From UBA2421 sp002343075 (GTDB lineage: Bacteria > Planctomycetota > Phycisphaerae > Tepidisphaerales > Tepidisphaeraceae), in assembly GCA_937982565.1 (NCBI GenBank), contig CALJLN010000001.1, positions 1-44,178 of the forward strand: 44,178 nucleotides of DNA, written 5' to 3'. A program made the translations under genes and the position numbers. Under the pieces are notes generated by a model. The model saw only the letters and a program-made list of their open reading frames with translations. It had not been told where the DNA came from and did no database searches. Positions 25,257 to 34,600 of this stretch are shown piece by piece (positions within the stretch are counted from its first letter, which is position 1; every line of letters starts with the position of its first letter).

Positions 25257-26006
25257 TCAGCGCTTCCGCGCAACACCGACCACGCTCAAACCAAACGGCA
25301 TCGGCAATCTCCCAAGCAGATGGCGCTCGAAGCTGTAGATGCCCCGAAACAGGGCATTCACCGGCCCCGGCGGGACCTTCATGTCCGCCGACTCGATCTT
25401 TTTCTTCCGCAGATTATGCACCCCCCGCGCCGCAGCGGCCAGCGGGAAGAGCGTCGTATTCGCGTAGCTCAATAGCTCGATATCAAGCCCGTTGCTCGCC
25501 ACCACATCACGCAACATCTTCCGGTTATACCGGCGGAAGTGATGGTGCAGCTCATCCCAATCGCTCCATAGCCACTGATACGCCGGCACCGTGATCACCA
25601 TGATCCCGCCCGCGTCGAGCAGCCGCCCCGCCGTCTTCACGCCGGCGTAGTCATCCTGCAGATGCTCGATGACATCGAGCATCATCACAACATCGTACTC
25701 ACCTGCTGCGAGCGGAATCTCATTCGGAAAGCTCCCCTTTTGAACCACAATGCCCCGACGGGCGCTAAACTCAATCGCCAGCGGGGAAGGATCGACGCCG
25801 ACGACATCGTGCGCGGCCTTCAGCTTATTCAACATCGCCCCGCACCCGCACCCCAGGTCAGCAATGCGCAGCCGCCGGGGCGCGCCGTTCTGACCGGTGG
25901 GCGATGCGTAGCGGGAAATCAACTCTGACACGATCCGCTGCTTGGAGACATACCACCAATGCGTGTCTTCAATGCGAAACATTTCTTCATAGACATCATC
26001 GCGCAT
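25257..26006 (-). CDS. Class I SAM-dependent methyltransferase
   Basis: Rossmann-fold methyltransferase of 249 residues with motif I IADLGCGCGAMLNKL, VVGVDPS, and the post-core YDVVMMLDVIEHLQDD. It opens with EEMFRIEDTHWWYVSKQRIV, a pattern seen in methyltransferases encoded beside lipid-linked glycosyltransferases in cell-surface polysaccharide loci. The C-terminal half has a hydrophobic stretch (LLSYANTTLFPLAAAARG) and PGPVNALFRGIYSFERHLLG, also typical of that group. It lies 17 bp after the GT39-like gene and is probably co-transcribed with it. The substrate is unknown; a lipid carrier or glycan is likely. Confidence 0.85.
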   Translation of the reverse strand: MRDDVYEEMFRIEDTHWWYVSKQRIVSELISRYASPTGQNGAPRRLRIADLGCGCGAMLNKLKAAHDVVGVDPSPLAIEFSARRGIVVQKGSFPNEIPLAAGEYDVVMMLDVIEHLQDDYAGVKTAGRLLDAGGIMVITVPAYQWLWSDWDELHHHFRRYNRKMLRDVVASNGLDIELLSYANTTLFPLAAAARGVHNLRKKKIESADMKVPPGPVNALFRGIYSFERHLLGRLPMPFGLSVVGVARKR

Positions 26007-26023
26007 AGATCACCGAGGTTGTT

Positions 26024-27976
26024 TCACCGCGAAGCCGGCACCTGCGGGCGGCGCAGGTCATAAACGTAAATGGTCCCGCCGAGCACGGCTGCCGGTTCGG
26101 TGTTGCGGAACGCTTCGTATTGGGCGCGCAGCGACTCAGGGAGATAGATCCCCTGCAGTCGCGTTGCGCTGATTGCGACGATCGACCCTGATGTGGGCGA
26201 CATCACCTGCCGATTCAGTTCATACCCGCCGGGCATGTTCAGGTAGCGCAGCCCGTAGAATGCCGGATCGACCATGCCAAAATAGCAAAGGTATAGCGGC
26301 GCGTCTCTGTTGGCAGGGCTTTGCATGAACTCCGCGAGTGCGGGCAAATCCTGACCCCAGTCAAGGTTGGAATCGCCGAGCCGGTCCAGTCCCCCGCGCT
26401 GCCCGCCGACGGCGGCATTAAAGAAGGTGATGTAGTCGGGCGCGATCGCCACCGACTCGACCGCCAGGCCAATCCCCAGCAGTGCAGCCGACGCGATGCC
26501 GATTCGCCGCCACCGCCGCCAGACCAACGCCAGTCCCCCCGCCGCTGCCAGAAAAAGCAGCGGGTAGATCGGCAACACGTGGCGAAAACCGATGTTCAGG
26601 TTGGAATTGATCGACACCCACATGTAGACGATCACCGGCAGACCGACGCAGCAGCCGATCCAAGCCGGCGCAAACCAGTTCACGCTCGCGGACGCTCGCT
26701 TGGCAGATCGCGCGTCTCGAAGGAAAAGCCACACCGAGCACCCGACCGCTGCCAGCAATGCAGCGATCGTCGCGAGTGGCGTCTTGTATGCCATCGCGAG
26801 GGGAAAGTATCGCTTAAACCCGACAACCGAGTGTTGCCCGTCGAGGAAGCTCCCGCGAAGATACGACCGCGCCTGCACAAACATCAGCCCGTTCAGCCAG
26901 GCCTCGGGGAACAGCTTTCGTTCAAGCATCCAACCGAGCGTGCGAAGCACGCCATCGGGCTTCCATTCTTCGACGAGCCGGGCAAAGCGCTCATTGAGCA
27001 CGCGGGCCTTTTCCGGGTCGGTGAGATCGCTTTCGTCGTAGTTGCCGAGTTGCGCGTGGGTCTGGCCGCTCTTGGCTTGTTCGAGAATGTAGGGCGTGTT
27101 AAGTCGAAGCGTGTCATCGGGCATCGCCGAGAAGTGCAGCCCGTAGACAACCCAGACCCCGGCGTAGCTGATCAGCCCGATCACGATGAGGAATCCCATC
27201 GCGCCGGCGAATCGCTGCCAGGCTCGGACCGCGGTCCAGTTCCAGATGAGCCATGGCGAGGGCATGGCAGCGCGGGTGAGGAGGAGTGCGGTGGCAAACA
27301 GTGGCGCGAGCAGCACCCCGGAGAACTTCGTCGCCATCGCCGCGGCGCACGCCAGTGACGCGCCGGCGAGGTTGAGAGGCGTGACGCGCCGACCCATCCG
27401 CCACACCGCGCAGCAAAGCCCGGTAACGCACAAAGCCATCGACACATCATTTTTCACCAACGGCGCATGCCCGAGGAAATTGGGATCGAGCGCAAATAGC
27501 GCCGCCGCCGCCGTCGCACATACCGCCCCGCCGAGCGAATACCCCCACCATGCCAGCAGCGCGCCCACCGCGACGCCCAGCACGATCATCATGGCCCGCG
27601 ACCGCTGGACAAAAGCCTCGCCGTCGTTCCCCTGCGTTCGATAAAGCGTCTCGACCGACCAGAGCCACTGCTGTTCCCACTGGGAGGCCATCAGCTTCCA
27701 TTTTGATGAGTCAAAATCGGCCTTGATGGCATTGACGCCATTGGGCAGTGCGGCCCAGTACTGCCAGAGAGGCGGGTCTTCGTAGTTGATGCGCCAGTCG
27801 CCATGATGCCAATGGACCCACGCGCCCAGCGAGTGCATTGGCTCGTCATAAGTCGAGCTTTTTCCCCGGATCGCCACCTGCGCGCGCACCCAGAATGTGA
27901 TTAACAAGGTGCCGCAGATCATCAGAGCAATGATTGCAGGTGTTATCCGGCGCCGCGCCGCAGACCGATCGGACAT
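26024..27976 (-). CDS. GT39-like polytopic membrane glycosyltransferase
   Basis: Integral membrane protein of 650 residues with about ten hydrophobic helices. It resembles the ArnT/PMT class, which moves sugars from polyprenyl-phosphate carriers to lipid or protein on the outer face of the membrane. After helix 1 comes the first-loop acidic motif STYDEPMHSLGAW (Asp44, Glu45), the catalytic position in this class, then YEDPPLWQYWAALP. Other landmarks are LDPNFLGHAPLVKNDVSMAL and, near the end, LGDSNLDWGQDLPALAEF, common in bacterial GT39 relatives. A methyltransferase gene follows closely. Acceptor and sugar are unknown. The ATG at 27976 has no strong ribosome-binding site. Confidence 0.88.
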   Translation of the reverse strand: MSDRSAARRRITPAIIALMICGTLLITFWVRAQVAIRGKSSTYDEPMHSLGAWVHWHHGDWRINYEDPPLWQYWAALPNGVNAIKADFDSSKWKLMASQWEQQWLWSVETLYRTQGNDGEAFVQRSRAMMIVLGVAVGALLAWWGYSLGGAVCATAAAALFALDPNFLGHAPLVKNDVSMALCVTGLCCAVWRMGRRVTPLNLAGASLACAAAMATKFSGVLLAPLFATALLLTRAAMPSPWLIWNWTAVRAWQRFAGAMGFLIVIGLISYAGVWVVYGLHFSAMPDDTLRLNTPYILEQAKSGQTHAQLGNYDESDLTDPEKARVLNERFARLVEEWKPDGVLRTLGWMLERKLFPEAWLNGLMFVQARSYLRGSFLDGQHSVVGFKRYFPLAMAYKTPLATIAALLAAVGCSVWLFLRDARSAKRASASVNWFAPAWIGCCVGLPVIVYMWVSINSNLNIGFRHVLPIYPLLFLAAAGGLALVWRRWRRIGIASAALLGIGLAVESVAIAPDYITFFNAAVGGQRGGLDRLGDSNLDWGQDLPALAEFMQSPANRDAPLYLCYFGMVDPAFYGLRYLNMPGGYELNRQVMSPTSGSIVAISATRLQGIYLPESLRAQYEAFRNTEPAAVLGGTIYVYDLRRPQVPASR

Positions 27977-28029
27977 GCCGGAGTAACTTCGCGATTGTAG
28001 GGGCGAATTGCAAGGCGCCGCCGGCGCAG

Positions 28030-28332
28030 TCAGGCAGCAATCGGCACAATCTCGCGCGCAATCTTCCGCCCGCTCTTAATCTCGGCCACACGTAAATCAT
28101 AGGCTGCCTGAAGGTTCAACCACGATCGGGCATCGCCTCCGAAGTGACGCGCGAGCCGCATGGCCGTATCGGCGCTCACTCCTCGCCGCTGCAACACAAT
28201 ATCGTTCACCCGCGCCGCTGGAACGCAAAGCGCCTTGGCCAGCGCGCGTGCGCTCATCCCCATCGGCAAGAGGTAGTCCTGGCGGAGAATCTCGCCCGGA
28301 TGCACGGGCCGCATACCATTTTTGAACACCAT
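28030..28332 (-). CDS. higA: HigA-family antitoxin
   Basis: XRE-type helix-turn-helix protein of 100 residues, the standard HigA length. The family signature HPGEILRQDYLLPMGMSARALAKALCVPAARVNDIVLQRR is intact (about 10-50; the first block, HPGEIL, is diagnostic), followed by DTAMRLARHFGG and WLNLQAAYDL. HigA binds its own promoter and neutralises the HigB ribonuclease encoded just upstream. Here the upstream HigB frame is only a C-terminal remnant, so this antitoxin appears to be an orphan. It starts 10 bp after the toxin-remnant stop, the usual higBA spacing. GAGGGAG sits about 6 nt ahead of the ATG. Confidence 0.92.
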   Translation of the reverse strand: MVFKNGMRPVHPGEILRQDYLLPMGMSARALAKALCVPAARVNDIVLQRRGVSADTAMRLARHFGGDARSWLNLQAAYDLRVAEIKSGRKIAREIVPIAA

Positions 28333-28341
28333 GACACTCCC

Positions 28342-28527
28342 TCAGTGGTAGTCCACAATCTCAACTCCCTCAGGCCCATCATCCGTCCACCGAAAACAGA
28401 TTCGGTATTGACCGTTAACCCGGATGCTGTGCTGCCCTCGACGATCTCCCTTCAGCAGCTCGAGCCGATTGCCCGGCGGCGCTCGAAGAAAGTCGAGGGA
28501 CTCGGCGGCGTCTAATTGGCTAGAGAG
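28342..28527 (-). pseudogene. higB: HigB toxin remnant, 5' part missing
   Basis: A 61-codon open stretch ending in TGA at 28344-28342 reads as the C-terminal two-thirds of HigB. It includes SLDFLRAPPGNRLELLKGD, HSIRVNGQYRICFRW and VEIVDYH, all hallmark segments including the terminal DYH. Directly upstream in the same frame are TGA (28530-28528) and TAG (28533-28531), and no ATG, GTG or TTG exists before the core motifs. In the other two frames the DNA upstream does not resemble the first 30 residues of HigB. The toxin therefore seems to have lost its N-terminus, leaving higA alone. It is too short and startless to be listed as a gene. Confidence 0.85.
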
Positions 28528-28603
28528 TCACTAACTCGCGAGCTGCCGAACATACCACCCCTTGCACGAAAATGCCCCGCCAGCGACTATACGCGCTCCA
28601 AGG

Positions 28604-29209
28604 ATGGTACTCGTCGCTGCAATCAATCTCGATACCAACGAAGCCAAGGCATACATCGCCATCGCCGTGGGGGTGCTCGGGCTTGGCTATCTCTGGCTGC
28701 GTTCGATGTCAAAAAAGCGCCGCGACCCCCTCGAGCGCGCCCCGTTTGCCGGGCTCTCACAACAGCGGTCGGTGGAGAGGCAGTTTCAAAACCTGCTGGT
28801 GGAGATGGCTGAAATGTCGCGGCAGATCAGCGCGCAATTGGACACGCGCAGTCAGAAACTGAACCTGCTCATCGAAGAAGCCGACGCAAAAATCGCTGAA
28901 CTGCGCTCGCTGCAGAACCAGGCATCGCTGCCAACCCGGTCGGCAGGCACTGAACGCCCCGTTGCCGGTGGCGCAAGCGCCGCGGGGACTTACGCCTCAA
29001 TTGACGCATCTTCTTCGACGGACCCCCCAGCCCGCTCGCCGGAAGTGGTTGAAGCCGACACGCGGCATGCGGATGTGTATGCGATGGCCGAGCAAGGCCA
29101 CAGCGCGCAGGATATCGCCCGCCGGTTAGACCGTCCTCGTGGGGAAATCGAGCTGATACTGGCCCTGCGCAGCGCCCCAGACTCCCCGCCCCGCCGGGCC
29201 GCGGGCTGA
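28604..29209 (+). CDS. Membrane-anchored coiled-coil protein with HTH-like C-terminus
   Basis: About 201 residues from the ATG at 28604 (a TTG at 28562 would add 14). One transmembrane helix near the N-terminus (AYIAIAVGVLGLGYLWL), a basic stop-transfer SMSKKRRD, then a coiled coil (about 55-105: RSVERQFQNLLVEMAEMSRQ and onward), a flexible Pro/Ser/Ala segment and a small C-terminal helical unit, VYAMAEQGHSAQDIARRL. That last unit resembles the HTH-like end of DUF2802/DUF6115-type proteins (A-E-Q-G-x-S-x-x-x-I-A). Its role there is not well known. It shares an intergenic region with the higBA locus on the opposite strand. Confidence 0.72.
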   Translation: MVLVAAINLDTNEAKAYIAIAVGVLGLGYLWLRSMSKKRRDPLERAPFAGLSQQRSVERQFQNLLVEMAEMSRQISAQLDTRSQKLNLLIEEADAKIAELRSLQNQASLPTRSAGTERPVAGGASAAGTYASIDASSSTDPPARSPEVVEADTRHADVYAMAEQGHSAQDIARRLDRPRGEIELILALRSAPDSPPRRAAG

Positions 29210-29285
29210 GGGGTTGTTCGCCAGCGGGCGAATGGGGCGTTTGCCAGCAGGCGGGGGGTTGCGTTAGAACATCACCCGGACAAAC

Positions 29286-30725
29286 GTGGATATCTTCTGG
29301 AAAATATTGGCAACTGCCGGGCTGGTGCTTCTCAACGGCTACTTCGTGGCCGCCGAATTCGCCGCAGTAGGCGCGCGAATGTCGCGATTTGAGCAGCAGG
29401 CCAACTCGAGCCTGCTCGCCCGGCTGTGCGTGGACATCAAGAAGCGTCTCGACCTCTACCTTTCCACCTGCCAGTTGGGCATCACCATCGCGTCGCTCGG
29501 CCTCGGCGCCGTTGCCGAGCCTGCGGTCGCAACCCTGATCGAACCAGTGCTGGGTTGGTTTGGCGTGTCTCATCCTTTACCCGGGCAACATTCGGCCACG
29601 GCCATAGCCATTGCGCTTTGCATCTGTACGGCACTACATGTGGTGGTGGGCGAGGTGGCCCCAAAGAACTGGGCGATTTTCTATCCCGACCGTCTGCTGC
29701 CGATCGTCGCCGCCCCACTGGTGGTGTTCACTTACCTGCTTTACCCGGTGATCTGGGGTTTGAATTCGCTCAGCAATCACTTGTTGCGCATCAGTGGGAT
29801 AGAAATCAAGCACGGTGCCCACGGCGGAATGCCTCACACCGAGGACGAACTCAAGGGCTTGCTCGCCCAAGCCGTCGCCAGTGGGACGATCGACCAGGGC
29901 AACCAGACCATTCTCACGAGTGCGTTTGAGTTTGGCGACCTCAAAGCCCGCCAGATCATGACACCGCGCACCAGCGTCGATTTCCTTAAGGTCAATCAGC
30001 CGATCAACACGATTCTTAAGACTGTACAGAAGAGCGCATACACGCGCCTGCCACTCTGCGACGGTGATCTGGATCATGTCATCGGGCTGGTGCACATGAA
30101 AGATCTGTTCACCACCATGCAGCTCATTCCCGGGCGGCTGCGATTTGCCGACGATAAAACGCCCGATGGAATGGCCATCGCCATCGCAGACGGCAAGCCC
30201 GGCAGCCAGGTGCATGTCATCGGCTCGGCGGACATCGATCTGATGACCATCAAGCGCGATGTGCTGTTCGTGCCCGAACTGCTACCGGTACCCAAGCTCC
30301 TGAGGCAGTTTCAGACGAGCCATGTTCACATGGCGGTTGTGGTGGATGAATACGGCGCAACGCTTGGAATCGTCACCCTCGAAGACGTCATCGAACAAAT
30401 TGTTGGTGACATCGCTGATGAACACGATTCCGGCCAACAGAATGAGTTTATCAGCGACGGCGAAAACTTCCGCATGACCGGCACCTTCCCGCTGCACGAA
30501 CTGCGGGAAAAACTGAGTCTGCCCGAGATAGATACATCAGACGTCGATACCATTGGCGGGTATATCGCCCGCGAACTTGGACGGTTTCCCCGCGCAGGCG
30601 ATCATGTGCCCATAGGCCCTTACATTGCGCGCGTCACCTCGGCGCAGAGTAAACGCGTGACCCAAGTGATGCTGACCCCCGCCACCCAGGCCACGATGCG
30701 CGCCGACGGGCCAGGAGCCGTATGA
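29286..30725 (+). CDS. CNNM/CorC-type transporter (DUF21-CBS-CorC_HlyC)
   Basis: Inner-membrane protein of 479 residues from the so-called hemolysin family, now associated with Mg2+/Co2+ export (CorB/CNNM). Parts: a DUF21 membrane domain (about 1-190; NGYFVAAEFAAV, STCQLGITIASLGLGAVAEP, VVGEVAPKNWAI), a CBS pair (about 215-345; ARQIMTPRTSVDFL, GLVHMKDLF, HMAVVVDEYGATLGIVTLED, EQIVGDIADEHD) and a CorC_HlyC domain (about 375-465; FRMTGTFPLHEL, DTIGGYIARELGR). All landmark motifs are intact. The start is GTG at 29286. Its stop overlaps the ATG of the next gene (ATGA), so the two are translationally coupled. Confidence 0.93.
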   Translation: MDIFWKILATAGLVLLNGYFVAAEFAAVGARMSRFEQQANSSLLARLCVDIKKRLDLYLSTCQLGITIASLGLGAVAEPAVATLIEPVLGWFGVSHPLPGQHSATAIAIALCICTALHVVVGEVAPKNWAIFYPDRLLPIVAAPLVVFTYLLYPVIWGLNSLSNHLLRISGIEIKHGAHGGMPHTEDELKGLLAQAVASGTIDQGNQTILTSAFEFGDLKARQIMTPRTSVDFLKVNQPINTILKTVQKSAYTRLPLCDGDLDHVIGLVHMKDLFTTMQLIPGRLRFADDKTPDGMAIAIADGKPGSQVHVIGSADIDLMTIKRDVLFVPELLPVPKLLRQFQTSHVHMAVVVDEYGATLGIVTLEDVIEQIVGDIADEHDSGQQNEFISDGENFRMTGTFPLHELREKLSLPEIDTSDVDTIGGYIARELGRFPRAGDHVPIGPYIARVTSAQSKRVTQVMLTPATQATMRADGPGAV

Positions 30726-31114
30726 AGACGTACACATGTTTCACTACTGAATCGCACTACTCCCGAACGAAACTCCCCAGGATTCGTCAGAGGCTGCCTT
30801 CGACCCTGGGTAGAAAATTGACATGCGCTGCCCCTGCGGGTGCGATGATCTTCCTGCTCTGCGCAGGGTGCTCGCACCATGCGACGCAAATGAGCGATTT
30901 TCAGTCGCGCACAGAACGAAATCTGGCGGCGCAACAGCAGGAGTTGCTCGCGCTCAAACAACAGTTAACGCAAAACGAGTTTCGCACGGCGCAGCTCAAG
31001 GCCGATATTGAGGCGCTCACGCTTCAGCTCGGCACCGGTGCCGTCCCCGGCACGCAGCCGACCACGACGCCCGCCGACTCCACCACACTGCCGGCGCGGG
31101 TACCGGCTCCGTAG
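30722..31114 (+). CDS. Small coiled-coil lipoprotein
   Basis: 130 residues. A long basic N-terminus leads into AAPAGAMIFLLCAGC, with a lipobox Cys at residue 50. The mature part is a short coiled coil (SDFQSRTERNLAAQQQELLA, then LKQQLTQNEFRTAQLKADIE) and a Pro/Thr tail. No enzyme motif is seen. It overlaps the stop of the CNNM-type gene by ATGA, which supports both the start and co-expression. The signal region is unusually far from the start, so an internal start near 30818 (TTG) or 30845 (ATG) cannot be excluded. It may be a partner or envelope spacer of the transporter; that is inference. Confidence 0.72.
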   Translation: MKTYTCFTTESHYSRTKLPRIRQRLPSTLGRKLTCAAPAGAMIFLLCAGCSHHATQMSDFQSRTERNLAAQQQELLALKQQLTQNEFRTAQLKADIEALTLQLGTGAVPGTQPTTTPADSTTLPARVPAP

Positions 31115-31138
31115 TTTTGTCTGGCAAGGGAACATGCC

Positions 31139-31648
31139 ATGAACCGCATTCAACGCGCAATGCTGGGTGATCCGTTCTGTGGCCATTGCAAGTACTCGCT
31201 CAAAGGTCTCACAGAAGTTGCCCGCTGTCCGGAATGCGGCAGGCCGATTGTCGAAACCCTGATCCGCACCGGCTTTGCCGGGTTCGACGGCAAGCGATAC
31301 GCCAGCCCAGCCCGCATGTTTGGGTGGCCGCTGGTCGCAATCGCGTCGGGCGCGACCGCCGAGGAGCGGTTCGGCCATGCGCGGGGAATCATTGCTGTCG
31401 GCGATATTGCAACAGGAGTGATCGCCGTCGGCGCTGTCGCCCGCGGGGTGGTTGCGATCGGTTCGGTGGCGATGGGGGGCCTGGCGATCGGCGGATTGGC
31501 GCTGGGCGCAATCGCGCTGGGCGGTGCCGCGGTGGGCTTTGCCGCCTGTGGCGGGGTGAGCATGGGCGTTTACGCGCTCGGCGGTGCCGTGTTTTACATG
31601 GAACGCGGATTCGGCGGCGCGAGGATTCGGCTGCCCAAGTTCTGGTAA
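31139..31648 (+). CDS. Zinc-ribbon protein with pentapeptide xhAxG repeats
   Basis: 169 residues in three parts. First is a four-Cys zinc ribbon, FCGHCKYSLKGL...CPECGRP (about 14-36), a module very common at the start of planctomycete membrane proteins. Second is a linker (GFDGKRYASPARMFGWPLVAI). Third, from about 84 to 152, is an unbroken run of about 14 five-residue units: IIAVG DIATG VIAVG, AVARG VVAIG SVAMG, GLAIG GLALG AIALG, GAAVG FAACG GVSMG, VYALG. Gly recurs every fifth residue. The run could be a hydrophobic pentapeptide-type beta-helix or a glycine-zipper membrane segment; it is too periodic for ordinary transmembrane helices. Function unknown. AAGGGA precedes the ATG. It is in line with the two genes upstream. 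Confidence 0.75.
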   Translation: MNRIQRAMLGDPFCGHCKYSLKGLTEVARCPECGRPIVETLIRTGFAGFDGKRYASPARMFGWPLVAIASGATAEERFGHARGIIAVGDIATGVIAVGAVARGVVAIGSVAMGGLAIGGLALGAIALGGAAVGFAACGGVSMGVYALGGAVFYMERGFGGARIRLPKFW

Positions 31649-31679
31649 CAATCCGGCTAACAATCAAAGAAACGCGAAC

Positions 31680-34600
31680 TCAGGCGATCGCCGCAGGGGT
31701 GTCTTCATTGGCGCCGGGGTCTTCTGATTTGCTCCCCAGGCGATCAGTGCTCCCCGCTCGATCGTCGCGTGCTGCCCCTGGATAAGCCGCAGGCGAAGGC
31801 TCAATGCGATGAGCCGACCAAAGCGCCCAAAGCACCCCTACCGCCGTCAAGACCAGGATCGAGCCGATCGAGATGATGGAATACATCCCCCTCGGGTCCG
31901 GGCCGGGGTTGGAGCGCACGCTGTCGGCAGTCGGAGCGACAATATCGAGCAACCGCCGGGCCTCATCCGTGCGAAATGCTGCGTCACGCGTGAAGGTGGC
32001 AACCAGGCCCTCGGTGGTCTCTTTTTCAGAGATGAGCCGGGCCATGCGCTCGTCGCTGTTGGCCAGGGCTTCGAGCGTGTCGCGGGCGGCGCGCAGTTCC
32101 TTGCCGGTCGATTCAAACTCCGCCCTCGCCACAGATTCTGCGGTCTGCGCGTCTGCCACAAGTTTTCGCTGCGATTCCAACGCCGAGGTGAGCGCCGTCA
32201 CGCTCTTGCTGGCAAACTCATCAGTCAGCAACCGCTGCCGCGACTCAACCTCGCCCTGCAACGCCACGATCTGCCCCTGCATCTGCTTCAGATTCTTCTC
32301 GGCAGCGAGGCGGTCACTCTCCACGATGTCGGCGTAACGCTTTCGAGCCATGCCGATCGAGCCAAGCTGCTCCCGCACCTGCTCGGCCAGCTTCTTCTGT
32401 TCCTCGGGCAGACTTGCCACAGCAGGCGCGCTGGCGGCAAACGACTTCTGCAGCTCCTCCATTCGCTCGTCGGCCTTTTTCCGATCCAGGGCAATGTCGG
32501 ATTGCATGCGATCGATCATGGTTTGCAGACTGGTGATCGTCTCCACATGCAGCGGGTCGGAACTGAGCAGTTCTTCGCGCGAACGGATCATGTTCTCCGT
32601 CAGCTTCAACTGATCCTGCACCGCCTCCACGTCTTTCTGGTCAACCCCCGAACCGATGCCGGCGTTCACCTGCCGGCGATAAAGCTCCCGCTTCTCGTAA
32701 AAGTCCTTCAACTGTGGATCAGAGTTGCGAAGCTCAACCGCCCGCTGCTGAGCGCGTTCGTCAAGGCTGGCCTTGAGTTGGCTCAGTTGCTGATACTGCT
32801 TCTGCTGGCGATCGATCATCTCGTCGATCAGTTCGCGCGCCGTTTTCTGCAAGCTCTCGGCGGCGGCAATGTACTGCGTGAGTTCCGGCGACTCGGCCCC
32901 CTGCCCTCTCGCCGCTTCGATCTGCTTCTCGAAGGCATCCATCGCCGTATCGATTTCTTCCCGCGCCACCACAGCCTGGTCCGACTGCTTTGTCTGCAGC
33001 GCCTTGTACTCCGCCTGCAGGCTGGTGAGTTTCTCGTTTAACTGCGTCAATTCCGCATCATTCTCCGGCGGTGGGGGTGGATTGTCCTGCGACGCGTGCA
33101 GCAGCCTATCAATGCGCTGTTCTTCGGCTTGCGCTTCCTTCAACTTCGCCAGGGCGTCGGTCCATCTCTTTTCGGCTTCGAGGACGGCCGATTGCATATC
33201 TTCTATCTGTCCGGGACGGGGCCGGCTTTCACCAAGCACGCGTTCTTTCTCGATCTGCGCCTTGAGATCCGCGAGCTTGCGCGTGTTGCTGTCGAGCTTC
33301 TCTTGTGCATCGCGCAGCGCCGCACGCACGCGCGTCGCCTCATCGATGCGGCGCTGATTTTCCTGATACATCACCTGTGCCAGCGCGTGCAGCCGAAGGG
33401 CGTCTTTCGCGTCGTCGCCCTTGTAGCGCAAAACAAACTCTCCCTTGCGCTCGTCCGGCCAGCCGCTGAGCATTACCACGTTCTCGTAGCTGATCGTCTT
33501 GGCCAGGAACCCGGCCCCCGCCGACGGATGGCTGCCGTTGAGCCGGCTGACGGCATTTCGGCGCGTGTTATCCAGCCGGAGCTTGTTGAGCAATTCGTTC
33601 TGGATATCACGCTGTTCCTTGATGGTCAGCGCGTCGAAATTGTTAAACTTGATTGCTGTCTCAAACTCAGTGTAGACCGGAAACAACTTGAAAATCGCCA
33701 GCAGCGACGTGCCCATGAGCAGCAGCGCCGCGATGAGCATCGTCGGTATGGCCCGCAGCCGACGGCGGCGAAGGTCGTGCAGGTCGGTGGGATCAAACTC
33801 GACCGTTGACACGATCGGCACGCCGATGTCAGCCCCGAAAGACGGCGTCGGCGCGGCTCGCTCTCGTCGCGGGGAGACTGGCGAAAGTGACCGACCGCGG
33901 CGCGGCGCACGGCCTGTCACGTCTTCCGCGGGCGAGGTCTCAGGCAATGTTGCTTCTACCGCGTCGGCGAACGGAACCTCGTCCGGTAGCGGCATAGCCA
34001 GCTCGGAAATCGGCGCGAGTCCTCCATCTTCAGCCGACGACGTCATCTCGGCCGGGGCAATCTCGGCAGCCCCTTCTCCGAAGGACCCGTCGGCGGTCGG
34101 CGCAGCGGGCGAGGCACCGAATGGATCAGGCGGAAGTATCGCACCCGTGCTGCCGGCAAACGGCGACGGCTGACCACCCATACGCCGACGCCGAGGGCTG
34201 TCGCCCAAAACTGGCCGGCGAGGCGTCGGGGGAATGAAGATGCTGCCAAGCGGTGCGGGCGGGACAACCGGCGCATCGGTCAGTGGCACATCCTGTAACG
34301 GTGCAGCCGTCGGAGGGGCAAATGTTACCAAGGGTGCGCCCGCAGGCATCGGCGGAGGCTCGGCGATCGGCTCCTCGAAAACCGGCGGCGGGACGTCGTC
34401 CACTGGCACGATTTCAACAAGCTCGGCTTCTACGCGCACTGGCACTTCGGAGTCCGGCTGCGGTTCAGCGCTTTCCGGCGCGCTCGACGCGCCGGCGGAG
34501 GCGTCGTTGCTGCCGTCGTGAAATGCAGGTGACGGAACCACTACCGCAAATGCTGTTTCATGAGCGGCATCGATCCCGGCGGCGGCCACCGTCGTGATCG

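Noticed and set aside
31380..31600. Possible ordinary multi-pass membrane segment in the zinc-ribbon protein
   Set aside because: Not excluded, but strict five-residue Gly spacing over about 70 residues is not what helical bundles show, so it is reported as a repeat protein.
31809..33041. 410-codon plus-strand frame opposite the coiled-coil region of the FHA gene
   Set aside because: Leu/Arg/His-rich composition expected of the complement of Gln/Glu-rich coiled-coil codons; no start signal.
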